This document shows, piece after piece, positions 25,691 through 38,128 of a stretch of DNA of 64,000 bases (position 1 is its first letter; each line of letters opens with the position of its first letter). A model generated the notes under the pieces. It was given only the letters and a program-made list of their open reading frames with translations. It ran no database searches and was not told the DNA's origin. The translations under genes were made by a program, and so were the position numbers. This DNA comes from Polytrichum commune (lineage: Eukaryota; Streptophyta; Polytrichopsida; Polytrichales; Polytrichaceae), in the NCBI GenBank assembly GCA_950295325.1, contig OX485806.1, positions 19,842,001 to 19,906,000 of the forward strand. Direction: 5' to 3'.

Positions 25691-27092
25691 ACCCTAGTTC
25701 TTCTCACGTTTAAGAAGTCTCTCTAGGGCTCTGGCCTTTGAGATCTACTTACATGTCTAGCGTCCCTGAGGCCAATTAATTCCCCGTACAATGTAGAGGC
25801 AATAAATTCTTCATTTCCATGCATAATGATTGTTGTTTACAACAAGTATTGTGATCGAGAGAGAATATACATTGGCTGAAACTACGTGTGAATAGAGCCA
25901 CCTACCTCATTGAGAGCCTTGTTGGAAGGTTGCTAGAAGGTTTTCGAGGAACGAGAGGAATGAGTAAGTTATCCAAAACCACGATGCAAACGCTAAACAT
26001 AAGCTCAAATACATGACTTGGATGTCCTTGGATGCAAATGCATGTACAATACATCAAAGCCCTAAGGGTGACCTTTGACATGTTATAACAACATTGTGTT
26101 ACAACCATGCTATGTAAACTTCTCTCGGCTTACATTCATGTCAACTCATGCTTGATGCCATCTCTCACTCTTGATCAACAATGTCATAGTACACCATATT
26201 GTTATTATTTTCTTGACAAAAGATTATGTATTAGTGAAGCATCAAATGTGTTGATATAAGATAGTTGATACGAAGATTTTACAATGTCTTGTAGAAATTA
26301 TGTATATATGTCAAAGCATTGAGTCCTTTAGATCTTTAATATCAAGCCATAGAGTATTGGTTAGGTGACATCATTGTGTCCATTGCACTAGGTAATTTAA
26401 AAGGTGCTTTAGTCTTGAAAGCAAAAGTAAACCCCCAACCACATGGCTCGTGTGTAAACTTGTGATTGCTCTAATGAACAAGAGAGTCCTCTTTAGGATG
26501 GTTGTTCTTTTATATGTGTGCACATAAACCACCCTTTGTTTCTTAAGCATATAAATGTTATGGGCTAGATAACTAGCGAGAGGAGAGTCGACAACAAGTT
26601 GCGGAATCAATGAGTCATCCATCAATTCCAATTGGTTATTGATCATAATCAACCATATCGTGGATAAAATATGAGAATTATACTTGATATCATGTCACCG
26701 TGGATGGGAAAACTTGACAAGTAATGATAACTATTTTTCTTAAGATGAGCTAACTTGCTTGGCAACTACCTTCCACTCTCAAATAGACGAAGTGTGGTCG
26801 TAACTAACTACTCATGATTAACTTTCTCTACTGCATGTAGTTTTTCATCACCTTCCACCCTAAAAGAATACCAAACAATCCAAATTTTGGTTATTTTCAG
26901 CACTTTGGAACCATTATTTCATGTTTTAACACCTTTGGCGCATGGCTATCTTGTAAAAAACATTTACATGGAGGTATAGAAAATTAACAAATGGCAATAA
27001 GGGTATAAAATTTGAGTTACAATTTGGTTGAGATAAATAAAATTTGTCTCATTGCAAGCATCAACAATGGTATGACTATATGAAGCAATCAT
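25691..27092. other. Gene-free interval
   Basis: AT-rich. A 93-codon open frame on the - strand (26371-26652) matches nothing I recognise and lacks splice or start context. No other feature is seen. Confidence 0.45.
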
Positions 27093-27490
27093 TTAGTTTC
27101 CTTGGTAATCTAATGGTCGCCTAGTAGCTACTAAAGCGTAAACGATTTGTTTTTGGAATCCAACTAATATAGCATGATGAGCCCATGTCACGACATCTCC
27201 ATGTGAAAGTGGAATATGGGTATTTAGAAAAGGAATTCCCAAAAACATTAACACAAAAAATCCTTTAGGGGCCCAAATAACTCCAATCTCTACTATAGGT
27301 GCCAAAGAAGAACGAAAAAAAACCCAAAAGAAAGCTCAAAAAAATATGACTTCGGACACAATGAACAAAATCATACCATAGCAAAGTCCTAGTTGGACCA
27401 CAAAAGTATGATGTCCTTTGTTAGTGGATTCGCATATAAATCACACCACGCCACCATACAAACATAGAATATAAAATCATTTAAATTATG
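27093..27490 (-). pseudogene. cox3: Nuclear mitochondrial insertion: cox3 fragment
   Basis: The - strand translation matches the middle of plant mitochondrial cytochrome c oxidase subunit 3. Blocks in order are ILYSMFVWWR (about 27477-27448), [11 protein letters not shown] (about 27400), [43 protein letters not shown] and VYALVA (near 27120). There is an in-frame TGA after IVSEVIFF and a frame change near 27430. Only about half of the roughly 265-codon gene remains, so it cannot work. The match ends after VYALVATRR. Nearby sequence shows no second mitochondrial gene. The many substitutions mean an old transfer. The GFQKQ stretch differs from the GKEKR that I recall in seed plants. Confidence 0.85.
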
Positions 27491-28318
27491 ATCATCATTA
27501 AGAAACATTAATCACCATTGTAATAGTCACGTCATGAAAAAGAAAAAGAATGATTAAAACATGCTTCCTTAAAGTCATTGGCAGTTTTTTTTTTGTTATG
27601 ACATTCACCTTCAATTTATGTCAAGACACACCTATTTGGTTTCTCTCCCTGCAAAATTTGGGTGACCATTAAACAATTTCATTTCAAGACATGTAGGATC
27701 CCATGTAATTTTCTCTTTCATTCTCTAACATGCTAAATCTTATAGTTGGTAACCTCATGTAAAGCGCAATGAAACCCCCACTCATTTCTCAATTGGTTCT
27801 CAACACAATGAAAGAATTTGGAAAGCGGTGGTCACGGCCCTTGGCCAATGGTATAAAACTCGCCAACTTTCCTATGTCCCAACTTTGCAATAAACTATTG
27901 TAATCCCACAACAATTTTTGCTAACCATTATTGTAGAGTTTATTTATCTTCAAAATCCCATTTTGGTAAATGAAGCATTCATCTAGATTCTCACTAGTTT
28001 CATACCAAAACAAATTGTTTGACAAGAACAATTCTCAAAAAAATCAACAACTATCGATATAACATAATATAATAAACGTTGAGACCACTATGATATTTAC
28101 AAAGGATTTGGGACGAGAAGGCAACTTAGGGCTTGTGGGTCTTCTCTTGAAAGGGAGGCCATGTTCAAGGAGGGGTGGAAGTTTGCATGAAAAAAGAAGA
28201 GAATGAAAAGGGTTGACAGTGGACATGGAAAATAAACAAGCCACGAAATGGGCACTGTCATGCGGTGGTACTACAAGTTGCATGCATTTTAATGCGAAAT
28301 TGCGACAGAGTGATGCAC
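27491..28318. other. Gene-free interval
   Basis: AT-rich; nothing recognisable. Mitochondrial origin of this flank could not be judged. Confidence 0.4.
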
Positions 28319-28542
28319 CTACACTAAATATGATATTAGTGTGACTTACTACAGTAGTTGGAATTACGTAATGCTATATCTATTTACTATACATCTCATA
28401 TTTTACCAACAACTGTTAAACTGGTAGTTTGGACATTATAGAACATTGACAACTTTACTTTGGTAAAAACATTAATAGTAAAAATATTTAGCACCATGTA
28501 AATCCAAACAATATATCACACTAAACATCATATTTGGTGTAG
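28319..28542. mobile_element. CTACACTAA-family MITE
   Basis: The ends CTACACTAAATATGATATTA and CATCATATTTGGTGTAG are inverted. Subterminal GTTGGAATTACGTAATGC and interior TTTGGACATTATAGAACATT match the other copies. 224 bp, non-coding. Confidence 0.7.
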
Positions 28543-29075
28543 TCTACAGATCTTAATGTTGGGGAAGGCCTTCACCGTGTTTGCATTACACACTAAGGCC
28601 CGGTTCAGATGAGCGCATGGATAAGAGATTGTTAAAGGTCAATGGTTGAAATAACATTTTGATCTAGTGCGGTGTTCAAACTAGGATTTGCCCACTTCAT
28701 CAACCTGCCATGGCGCCAACCAATGTACCCATCTCAACGGAGAAGACGGAGAAGGTCGGGTCTTGCATGGGGAGTGGCTCCAAACTTCTACGACGGAGTA
28801 ATGTTCATGCTTGTTCAGTTAGGTTTGCTGGCAAGATTGAAGCTGATGTGATGAACTGGATGGCACACACAACTGCTTGAAGATGCGGAAGCACTTTGAG
28901 GGGACGAAAAAAAATTGGCCGAGGTGTTATTGTTCATGCTTTGTCCGGGCACTTGTTTGAACCATCCCTAAGGATAATTTAAGAGGCCACTAAAAACCAA
29001 AACCCTAAAATCTTGCAGAATAAGTGCATCTTGTTTTGAAAATGCATGCCATCTTAACATCATGTCACCACGGGC
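28543..29075. other. Gene-free interval
   Basis: Mixed sequence without a long open frame. No feature is recognised. Confidence 0.4.
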
Positions 29076-29480
29076 CACGGGCCTTGGCTTGGTGGTTAGG
29101 GCTCATGGCCCCCAATGAGGAGGTTGTGGGTTCTATTCCCCATGCCGTCGTGATGCTCACCACCTTAGTCCACCCAAATATGGTGGGGGGTCCTTGGACC
29201 TTGTTGTATGGGTACCTCAAAGCCCTTTGGGGGGATACCATGTCCGGTATCTTCAAGGCACTAGTGGCTAGCTAGGAACTAGTATAGTGTGTCACTATAG
29301 TGCCCATCCTCGAAAGGGGAGAGTAGTATTGCCCCAGTGTCCCCTTGTCTGGTGGGCATCGGGTCATTGACATTACAAACGGACACTTTATTCACGCCGG
29401 CCCCTTGCTAAAAAGGGACCGGAGTTTCTATCTATCATCATGTCCTCATGTTGGTTATGGCTCATCTACTAATAAAATCT
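29076..29480 (+). mobile_element. tRNA-derived SINE
   Basis: The 5' part carries an RNA polymerase III internal promoter: A box TTGGCTTGGTGG (29084-29095) and B box GGTTCTATTCC (29129-29139), about 33 bases apart. This resembles a tRNA, but no cloverleaf with paired acceptor ends closes, so it is not a tRNA gene. A longer tRNA-unrelated body follows. The 3' limit is uncertain; TAATAAAATCTC near 29470 may be the tail. The open frame through it is chance. Confidence 0.65.
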
Positions 29481-29774
29481 CGGTTCCTTGTAATTTTTGC
29501 ACATGGAAACCAAACAAAACCTACTTTGGTCCATTGAGATGCTTTAAAAAATGCTAGCAAGATACACATGACAATTCATCAATAAAATAATAATAACATA
29601 CACACCTAATGGTTATAGTGCCAATCTTAGCATTGTCTACACTCACGTTACTTCGTACGTGGTATGAAGAGTCCCACCCGCAGGTATAAACCTCGACTTC
29701 CAATGCATCATATCTAAAATCACACAACATCAAAATTGCATGAAGTTCATGATATGATGTGATATGAATCTTAA
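29481..29774. other. Spacer
   Basis: No gene or repeat is recognised between the SINE and the MITE. Confidence 0.4.
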
Positions 29775-29930
29775 AGCCCACCCACACTTATTGGTGCAGG
29801 CCACCAGTGAAGGATTCCTACTAGCACATACCACTTTTAGAGGTGGTTTAGCCAGTGAGAGCCACTGGTTGTAACCGGTGTTGGCACTCACTGTTCACTG
29901 GTGGCCTGCACCAGTAAGTGTGGGTGGGCT
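29775..29930. mobile_element. 156-bp MITE with 37-bp terminal inverted repeats
   Basis: The left arm (29775-29811) starts AGCCCACCCACACTTATTGG. The right arm (29894-29930) is its inverse with one mismatch in 37. The interior holds further small inverted words (CCACTTTTAGAGGTGG, CAGTGAGAGCCACTG). Near-identical arms suggest the youngest insertion in the window. Confidence 0.8.
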
Positions 29931-29937
29931 AGCTATC

Positions 29938-30364
29938 ACTTCAAAGCCCAGGAAGCCAACATACCTATGGGACTGAAAGCACATCAAAACGGTGCCAACA
30001 CATGCAAACTTCCCAGAGGAATGGAGTGCAATGGCCTCCGTGAATCGCATTCAAATCCGTAACGGATTTGCGTCAATGTTTTGTTTCGTTCCGTTCCGTT
30101 TTGTTTCGTTTGTCGAGCACATCAAGGGGGGGTTCGAGTATCCGTTATAGGTGCTTCCACCATAGCCAACCCGGCCCCAGGCAGCCAGGTAGGTACTGCA
30201 GCGAGAGTTACTTTGAAGGGGAGCCAATGGTGGGAGGATGGGGCCCTGGGGATGTGACAAAGGAAGCAGGAGTGGAAGCAGAGGAGGCCAGCCTAGAAGC
30301 GCACCAGGAATGGAGAAGAATGATTGTGAAAGCCAAAGGCAAAAGGCTGGTGGTAACTTATTAA
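29938..30364 (+). pseudogene. Unidentified gene fragment, copy 2
   Basis: Its first about 110 bp match the fragment at 23320-23430 (EEWSAMASV here against EWWSAVASV there). It then carries a TTCGTTCCGTT-type simple insertion and continues to an open stretch (EEASLEAHQEWRRMIVKAKG). No family is recognised. Retroelement gag-like origin is possible but not shown. Confidence 0.35.
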
Positions 30365-32939
30365 GGTTAGGTATGCCTCGGGCCTTATGTGCTTACTCTT
30401 CTTTCTTTGAGTGAGGGGATTGTTAAATTGACCGCACATTGGTTACAACGACCGTGGTCAATACGTAAAAGGTGTCGACTAGGCTCTGACTTGTCACCCA
30501 AGTGGGTCAAGTTTATTAATGCGAGTACACAGTTGATATCTTGATTCTTTTTTCATGTGTGGCATGGAAAACGCAAAATCTGACAGGTGATGTGACCATG
30601 TGACACATTTCTAGGGTCGTTTTTAACAAACTGTGTGGTGGGTTTAACCGATTCCCTTCTTTGTCATGCTAACATCTATTCCTTTATACGTAGTTGGGAT
30701 TTGTTTCCCGATCCTTGCCATTGGGGGCGTAGTGAAACATGTGTTCATGTCGATTTATTGTTGATCCACACCAAATTAGCCCTTCGTTTTCCAACCATGT
30801 GAGAGGGTTGTTTTGAGTGCATTTCACTCAATGTTGGTTTTGAAATTTTAATGGATAAGTTTTGAGGTTAAAATAAGATTTAATCCATTGGATCTTGAAA
30901 TATGGGAGATGAGCGATTTTGAGGGAAAAAATGAGCATGAATAACCCTTTGGATGTTTAGAGTATAGCCATTGAAGAGAGGGATGCACAAGAAAATGCCA
31001 TGTTTGATCTCCCAAAAAGACCTTTGACCAATCACATCCATCTAGAAAATGTGCATAGTGCTCATGTGATCCACTATATGGGAACAAATCGATAGTTGAG
31101 CACCTCCATGAATTTTTATGCCAAAATGTACAAACCATAATAAGCTAGCCACCTTGCATTCGGAGTATGTAAACTATTTCATAATTCTGACCACATGTAT
31201 GCACAAAATTCCTTAAAAGTCATAAAGTTTCCAAATGTTAAATTGAATGATCAATGTGAGTGCAAAGGTTGTTTTCAAACTAACATCAAAATAAACATCA
31301 TCGATGTTCATGCAAAAGTTTGCATTGGAGTGGCAACCATTGATGGAGTCAACACCTTCACATGAGCTCCCAACGCAACAAAAACACGACCACTTCCCAC
31401 TTCCCACTTTGACCATTTTTCACACATCCCAATCATCTCCAAATTGCACGGCTCATGTGTCTATGGGTAGATATCCATGTTGGCTTCATGTTTGCAGTTA
31501 ATTTGGTTGCAATTGAATGAGCTAGATGGGGTCCATGTAGGGAAGAAATTACCCATCAACCCAAGGATGGGTTGTTAGGGGCTAAGTCGAGTAGATTGAT
31601 TATAGGACTTCGACCCAAATTTAGGTGTTAGCTTGGCTAAAACTATAAATCCATGCGCTCCACGTAGGAATGAACATTTTGATTCTCCCCAATGGTAGGT
31701 GTCGTGAACATGTAACCACGTAAAGGTAAGCATGCCTTAAGAGGACACTTTTCTCTTTCCATCCACTTCTCATAGGATATGAAATGATGATTAGTAAATC
31801 CAGGTTGCGTCCATACCCATGTTCCTTATAATACTTTACTCATTGTCAAAGTGAAGATTATCATGCTTGTTGAATGGACATACACCCCCCCACCCACATT
31901 TATGTTGACTATTGAGCCTAGAATGGTATCATATTTTGAGCATGCAATCCAAGCTCTTATAAACATGTGTCTTTTGGTATATGGAGCCACGTTAAACCAC
32001 GTACCACTCAAATACAGGTATCATAATAAGGAAAGTAATCGAACAAGGGTTATATTCCTTAGGAGAAGTATTTTCTCAAGTGGGGACCACTGAGATTTGA
32101 TGGAAAGTGATGCCACATTGGCACCACTAAATCTTTTCAATCCTTGGACACGGACACGGACCCTAAGGTATGTGGGCGCTATTTGGTTCATTTCTCATGT
32201 TCTCCGACTTCCACCAGTTAGATTTACACAACGAAAACTTGTGCCACATTATCAAATCTTGCAACGAACCATTGGCAAACATCGGATTCAAAATCGGATC
32301 TCCCTTGATTTAGTCGTGGTTATCGGAAGTGCATGATTGTTGTTGAGTCCACAACTCAATAGACATGTCACCCTAGCTGCGCGTCACTACTAAGCGTGGA
32401 GTACTTAATACGATTTGAAGAAGAAGTCCAAAATCTTTTAGACACATGTTGTTTACGATGTTTGTTCTTGATCTTGGCAAAACCACACACCGATCAAACA
32501 TAGTCGTCCAACTAAGTAGAATAACCGAGAACCACATGCACACCTTAGTGGAAACTAACTCCTTGGGTCCAAAATTTTGCTCTCAATCAACACGAACACA
32601 CAGATGGACAAATAGTACACTCATATACGATGGTTCCCCCTCTCCCTCTCTCTCCCTGTATAAAATGACATTGGAAGCTCTGAAATAATATGCAGCGTGG
32701 TAGTGGCTTCTTTCTTGTTAGTTGATTTGACACTGGAATTAGTGTAGTCCAAGTCAAGTCATCGGAGATGAATGGGCCCCAAACAAGAGGGGGCTCATGA
32801 AGTTTGGATGTTGGATGGATGAATGAGTGGTACGCTCGTATACGATGATAATTCCCCCTCCCCAGTGGTTAACGCACCCTAAGTTTACACACCTGGATTG
32901 GTAACCTCGGACGAGAGTTACCTGCCTACCCACGAAAGA
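30365..32939. other. Gene-free interval upstream of the CCCH gene
   Basis: Contains dispersed repeat copies near 31960-32040 and 32440-32480 (ACATGTGTCTTTTGGTAT and relatives), and the GTGATGCCACATTGGC repeat near 32100-32130. No gene is recognised. Confidence 0.45.
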
Positions 32940-33662
32940 AACACAGCGGGGAGGCGCGCGGGCCGGGTCGGTCGGCGGGGGCTCGTTAAGCCCAGCGGAG
33001 CGGGCCCGGGCCGGGGGGGGCTGGGGGGGCCATGGCTTCCCACACCTCGTGTCTGAGAGCCACAGGAGACGACGTAGCTCTCCTGTGCGACGCTCACTGC
33101 CCAGGCAGGCTGCCTCGCTCTGCTAGGCCGGAAGGAGACGAGAGGAGACGCGACGCGACCCGACCCCCCAGGATCGCAACACCCTCCGGACTAATCACGG
33201 TCGAGCACGGGCGGAGCGAGCTCCCGGGGAGCTTACAAGGCGCAGATCTGGCGGAATTGGGAGGAAATTGGGCACCTTGGAGGTAAAACAGCTTACGACG
33301 GCCGTCGAGACCCCAACCGAGACACGCAGCGAGGGGGAGGAGGAGGGAGGAGAAGGGACAACAGCAGCAACGACACCACGTGTTTGAGGAGAGGGGAGAG
33401 GGGAGAGGGGAGAGGGGAGAAGGGAGGAGTAACTCTAGAGAGGACTAGAGGAGGTTACCTAGTAAGTAAGTAGTGGATGTGGGAGAGGGCAGGGGCTGGA
33501 TTTGGAGTGCGGGGAGGAATCAATCTACTAAGGTGGAAGAGGAAGGTGTGTGGGGGCCGACAATTGTAGGAGGAGCAAGAGGACGGGGGGGAAGAACTAG
33601 TGTGTGGTGGAGGAGGAAGGGAGGAAGGAAGAGGAGGGGGAGGGGGGGAGCGGGCATGATTG
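32940..33662 (+). promoter_or_regulatory. GC-rich promoter and leader of the CCCH gene
   Basis: GC and CpG content jump sharply at about 32945 and stay high, unlike the AT-rich flanks. A seven-base purine repeat (GAGGGGA-like) fills 33389-33425, followed by purine-rich sequence up to the start codon. An 84-codon open frame begins at an ATG in good context (33032) and ends at 33286; it is probably leader or chance. No TATA box or start site could be fixed. Confidence 0.5.
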
Positions 33663-33754
33663 ATGGAATACTACTCATCAGCCAAAGGGGCGCCCTCCTC
33701 CTTTGCAGGTCTCGGTTCGTCTGCCAGCGACCCCACTGCCGGAACAGTGCTTAA
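33656..33754 (+). promoter_or_regulatory. Upstream ORF overlapping the CCCH start codon
   Basis: An ATG at 33656 opens a 32-codon frame out of phase with the main ORF, whose ATG is at 33663. The upstream ATG has G at -3. The main one has T at -3 but G at +4. If the 5' end lies upstream, scanning ribosomes meet this frame first and would miss the main start, so it may limit translation. Confidence 0.4.
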
Positions 33755-36700
33755 CTCACTCCCCTTGTACGAAGATTGGCGGCTTAAGCATGGTGCACCT
33801 TCTCCCGGTAGCACCTCGGCGGACGCTGGTACCGAAGGTATGCGAGGTCGAGGGTCGATGGCTGATGGCTGCCTTCCTTCTTGTTGCGATGGTGCAAGTA
33901 GAGAGGAAGGAAGAGGGGAAGGAGGTGTCATCGAGTGAGTGGTAGAGCAGCCGATTAATATCGTGTCGTGGGGTTGGAGGAGGGGGGCAGGCCAGCAATC
34001 TGCAAGGGGGTGGGGATTGGTCGATCAAATTCGATGTGTTCTTTATATGATTTTGCTGTACGAATGTAGTGCCGGCAGCTGGGATCCAACCCGAAGGGAG
34101 AGGGGAGCAATTGTGGTGTGGGTTGGTGTGATCTTTTGTCGTTGGTCATGTCTGACCTTGTCTACTCGCGGGAGCTCAGATTGGTGCAAGGAAGTGGTTG
34201 GCAGCCTACACTGGGGTTGCCAACGTGCTTCGATTTGGCTCAATTGGTACAGTAGCGCGTGCCAGCGATGGCGGAATGCCCCTGTCTATGTGTCGGGAGG
34301 TTTGACCTTAGTGTGTCTTAGGAAAAGAAGGAAGCAGGGCTGCCTGGGTTAAGCTCAGCGTCGGAGGTGGTCCAGCGTGTTTCGACAACCTGTGGTCCCC
34401 CCCCCCACCTATTTCCATCTAGTCGTTGCGCACCACGTGGATGCAACGCAAACTTAACCTTGTCGCGTTACTAATGTTTCGTCAGCTGCCGCATTGCCCT
34501 CATAATAGGGCGATGCTAGATCTATTTGCGCCTCTGTTACCTCCACGGGCCCTTGGGATCTTTAGTGACTGGGTTGGGATCATCACCCTTGCCTCTGCAC
34601 GATCCCCGTGACGCAGATTGTGTGGTCGCTCACCGATTCGTGGTGCGCCAGGACTGAGAGTCGATGGACTGAGACTGAGAATTCCATGTGTTTAGTGCCT
34701 AATCATCCTCATCGACAGGATTATGTAGTGTCGTGATTGTATCTTGGTCCGCTTTCGTTCGTAGAGTGCAGATTCAATGGAGCCTCGTCTTGGGCATGGG
34801 TACTGACATTATTGTCTCCCGTTTGGTGACTGGGCGATGCAGAGGCCGTGTGGCCGATGACGATGCAGGGCCAGGAGGGTATGGACGGGACGCAGGGTCC
34901 TTACCCGGAGCGTCCAGGTGAGCCTGACTGTGTATATTATATGCGCACAGGACTCTGCGGCTTTGGCATGACCTGCCGCTTCAATCACCCCCCCAATCGC
35001 AAGCTGGTGAGATTTGCCCCTGCCCACTTACCTTATGGATGAGCTATGGAGACACAGTTGCCCCTACTCAAATCGGTCAATTCGAAATCCTAACTTACGC
35101 AATTGGTGCACCTGATCTGCACACATGTTTCCTGTTGCAAATTGGGAAAACCTAATCGCATATATCATATCTATGGGCAGTTGAATTGGAGGTGAATGCA
35201 ATCTTACAGGTTGATGATGTTATCTCTATTGCAGGCTGCAGCTGTTGCCCGGGGTAAGGGCGAGTACCCAGAAAGGATGGGCCAGCCAGAGTGTCAGGTA
35301 TATAAGCACATTGGCATGTCAGTCTTGTATGAATGGTCTGACTTGGTGTCTAGGGTTCTCTTACAGCCCTTTGCTACAGTAATTACAGACAATCACGGAC
35401 CAGCTGCAGATGGTGCTTGCCTTAATTTGTTGGTTGTCCAGTTTGTGAGTATGGTTCAGAGTCTTGAACAGCTCTGAGCATGTCTCAATTTCCTGAGAAT
35501 GCTGAAATCTGTCCATAATAAGGCTATATGACACATCTCCTGGCTGGGTGTACACTCAGTTGTGTCTGAGGTTATAATCTGATGTTATGTCATGAAAGAG
35601 TTAGGGTTTCCTGCTTTTGGTTGTCAGTCGTGGTATTAATTGCGTCTGAATCCTGCCTGCATTTTGTGATTGGTGTGCAGTATTACCTGAAAACAGGGAC
35701 ATGCAAATTTGGAGCAACGTGCAAGTATCATCACCCTAGGGACAAAGCTGGATCCACAGGGCGTGTGCATCTGAATGTTCTAGGTCTTCCTCTACGTCCG
35801 GTCAGTGGACTCTACTTCCTGTCCATTTCTTGACTCTACAGAAATTTGTCCCTTCATATCTGCAGTGCAATTGGGTGGATGTTTCCCCATCTGGTCTATT
35901 GTATCTGCAAATGGAGACAATTCTCAATCAATCTATTGGAACTGCAGAAATACCATTACCTTTGGGTGCTGTGTGCGTCCTGGAATTGCCTGTGTGTTGA
36001 TTAGTACTCCGAACAACTCTTACTTCTTGTCTGAAAGTGAAATTTTGAAGTCCGTTTTTGCTCAATTGTGTACTTTTGTTAATGTAGGGGGAGAAAGAGT
36101 GCGCGTACTACATGCGCACAGGCTCTTGCAAGTATGGAGTCACTTGTAAATTCCACCATCCCCAGCCTGCAACTGCATTAGTACCAGTGTCTCCTTTTCC
36201 AACCCCTGGAGCTCCCTCCTCTCCTGCCCCTCAACCATATCCGCCGGGGCTTCCTTCATGGCCAATGACAAGAGCTCCCTACCTTCCTCCACGTCTGCAA
36301 GGTCCATCCAGTTATCCTCCCGTCATTCTTCCTTCTCCACAGGGAATCATGTCCATGCCAGGGTGGAACACATATCAAGTAAGTGACAGTGATCTCAAAG
36401 TCCACCAGCTGATACAGTAATCTATACTTCTGCCCTTGTGCGTTGACTATGTTTACGTGGATTCCACCCAGTCTGGTAGGCATTTAATGCCACCTCTGAA
36501 GGACACGGAGATTGGTGATTGATTGAAGTTGATGTCATAATCTTAGCCAAGGATATGGTCGCTGGGACAGTTAGAACAGCATTTCTTTGAACTTATCAAT
36601 ATGTGTACATTTAGGGTTATCCTGTTCATCTTGAAAGAATTTCCCACTTTCCATTTGGAAGAGTGGTGTGTCTGTTCTTTGAAGTGTTTCCAAGGATGAA

Positions 36701-37703
36701 TCTGATAAGATGAGAGGATGCCGGATTTTGATTGAGAGGTTGATGCATCACTTTCCTAATTATAGTGTAAGAAATTCCAGGTGAAATGCTAAATAGTGAT
36801 ATGTGCTGGTGGATTGTCTCCTGAAGTAAGTTTGTGTCGGTCTGTGTTTACAGGCGGGACCACTCGGGCCACCAGATGGGCAACAACATGGCTATGTTTA
36901 TGGAACAAGTGCACAAGGGGAACATGTGTCAGGCTATTCCCCATACATGGCAGGGTCCTCAGCAATGGGTCTTCCAGCTCTACAAGCACAATCTGTGAGC
37001 GGCCAGAAAGACCCTATCTTCCCAGAGAGGCCAGGGCAGCCTGAGTGCCAATATTACATGAAAACAGGGGATTGCAAGTTTGGAATCACTTGTAGATACC
37101 ATCACCCCAAAGATAGGGCTACTCCCTCACCAACTTGTGTTTTAAGCCCCATCGGTCTCCCTTTGCGACCAGTAAGTCTTCTTGAACTTGAAGATTTGTC
37201 TTTCTGCTTCCATCCCTGGCCTATTGCAGGAAATTCTTGGGTTCTCCTTGCTTTGTAGTGTATGTTAACCTGAACTTAGTGCATCATTTTTTGTTGTGTT
37301 TATGTTGCAGGGGGCTCCTCCATGCACCTTTTACACCCGTTATGGTATATGCAAGTTTGGACCAACTTGCAAATTTGATCATCCCTTAGGAGGCTTAACG
37401 TATAGTCCATCAGCATCATCACTGGCGGATATGCCAGTGGCCCCTTACCCAATTGGCTCATCTCCCACTACTCTTGCTCCGTCATCATTGTCGGAACCTC
37501 CTCATGAAGGGCAAATTCCAATTGAGCCAGCTTCTTATTCAGATGACATTTCGGGGCACATCCAGTCAAGAGATAACTCGGATTCCGCAGTGGTGAGCTC
37601 GTCGTCGGGGCCCAACATTTCTCAAAATTTGTCGACTCAAGTGGGGAGCTCTGAAACAGCGAGTGGCTCCGGCCAGCAGGCTGATAGTCTTGGTAAAACT
37701 TAG
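33663..37703 (+). CDS. Five-finger CCCH zinc-finger protein, ZFN type
   Basis: Seven exons join into a 507-residue frame: 33663-33837, 34843-35006, 35235-35297, 35681-35800, 36088-36378, 36854-37171 and 37311-37703. All introns are GT-AG; the first is about 1 kb and phase 1, the others are phase 0. Five C-x8-C-x5-C-x3-H fingers sit at residues 88-107, 133-152, 179-198, 336-355 and 382-401; the second is split by an intron after its first Cys and next residue. The 3+2 layout, GLPLRPG linkers, PERPGQPEC before finger 4 and the [16 protein letters not shown] block after finger 5 are hallmarks of the plant ZFN subfamily. The middle is Pro-rich and the tail Ser-rich. Family members bind RNA or DNA and are mostly nuclear; the target here is unknown. 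The start is the first ATG of the exon 1 frame that links to EAVWPM in exon 2. Length and domains look complete. Confidence 0.93.
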
Positions 37704-38086
37704 GAAGAGGAAGAAGAGGAAGAGGAAGAAGAGGAAGATGAAGAAGAGGAAGAGGTCTCTCTCTCTCTCCCCCATGTTGATGATGATGAACATTCTCTTG
37801 CTCGTTTAAAACCTTAGGACTTTCATCAGAACCCTGCACGCTCAAACGCAAACAACGCACCTTGATGGATTTTGGTCAGACTCTTTATCGAATTGGCGTT
37901 AAATGGTGGTGTTAATAAGGCTACAAGAACCAGAGAAGCCAACCAACAAGCGCGCCTTCAGTTACACCGGAGGATTTCACTTGGAAGGCTTTTGCTACCT
38001 GTAAATTGCTGTAAGGAGCTGACCTTGTTTGTCAGGACCCCTCTCCTCTCTCCTCTTCACCTCTTTTTCTCAACCTTTCCTATGTT

Positions 38087-38128
<42 letters not shown>

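Noticed and set aside
29084-29140. tRNA gene
   Set aside because: A and B boxes are present but no acceptor stem or full cloverleaf closes, and a long body follows, so SINE fits better.
33032-33286. 84-codon ORF in the GC-rich leader as a separate gene
   Set aside because: Arg/Gly/Pro-rich make-up follows from base composition; no family is recognised and it lies in the presumed leader.
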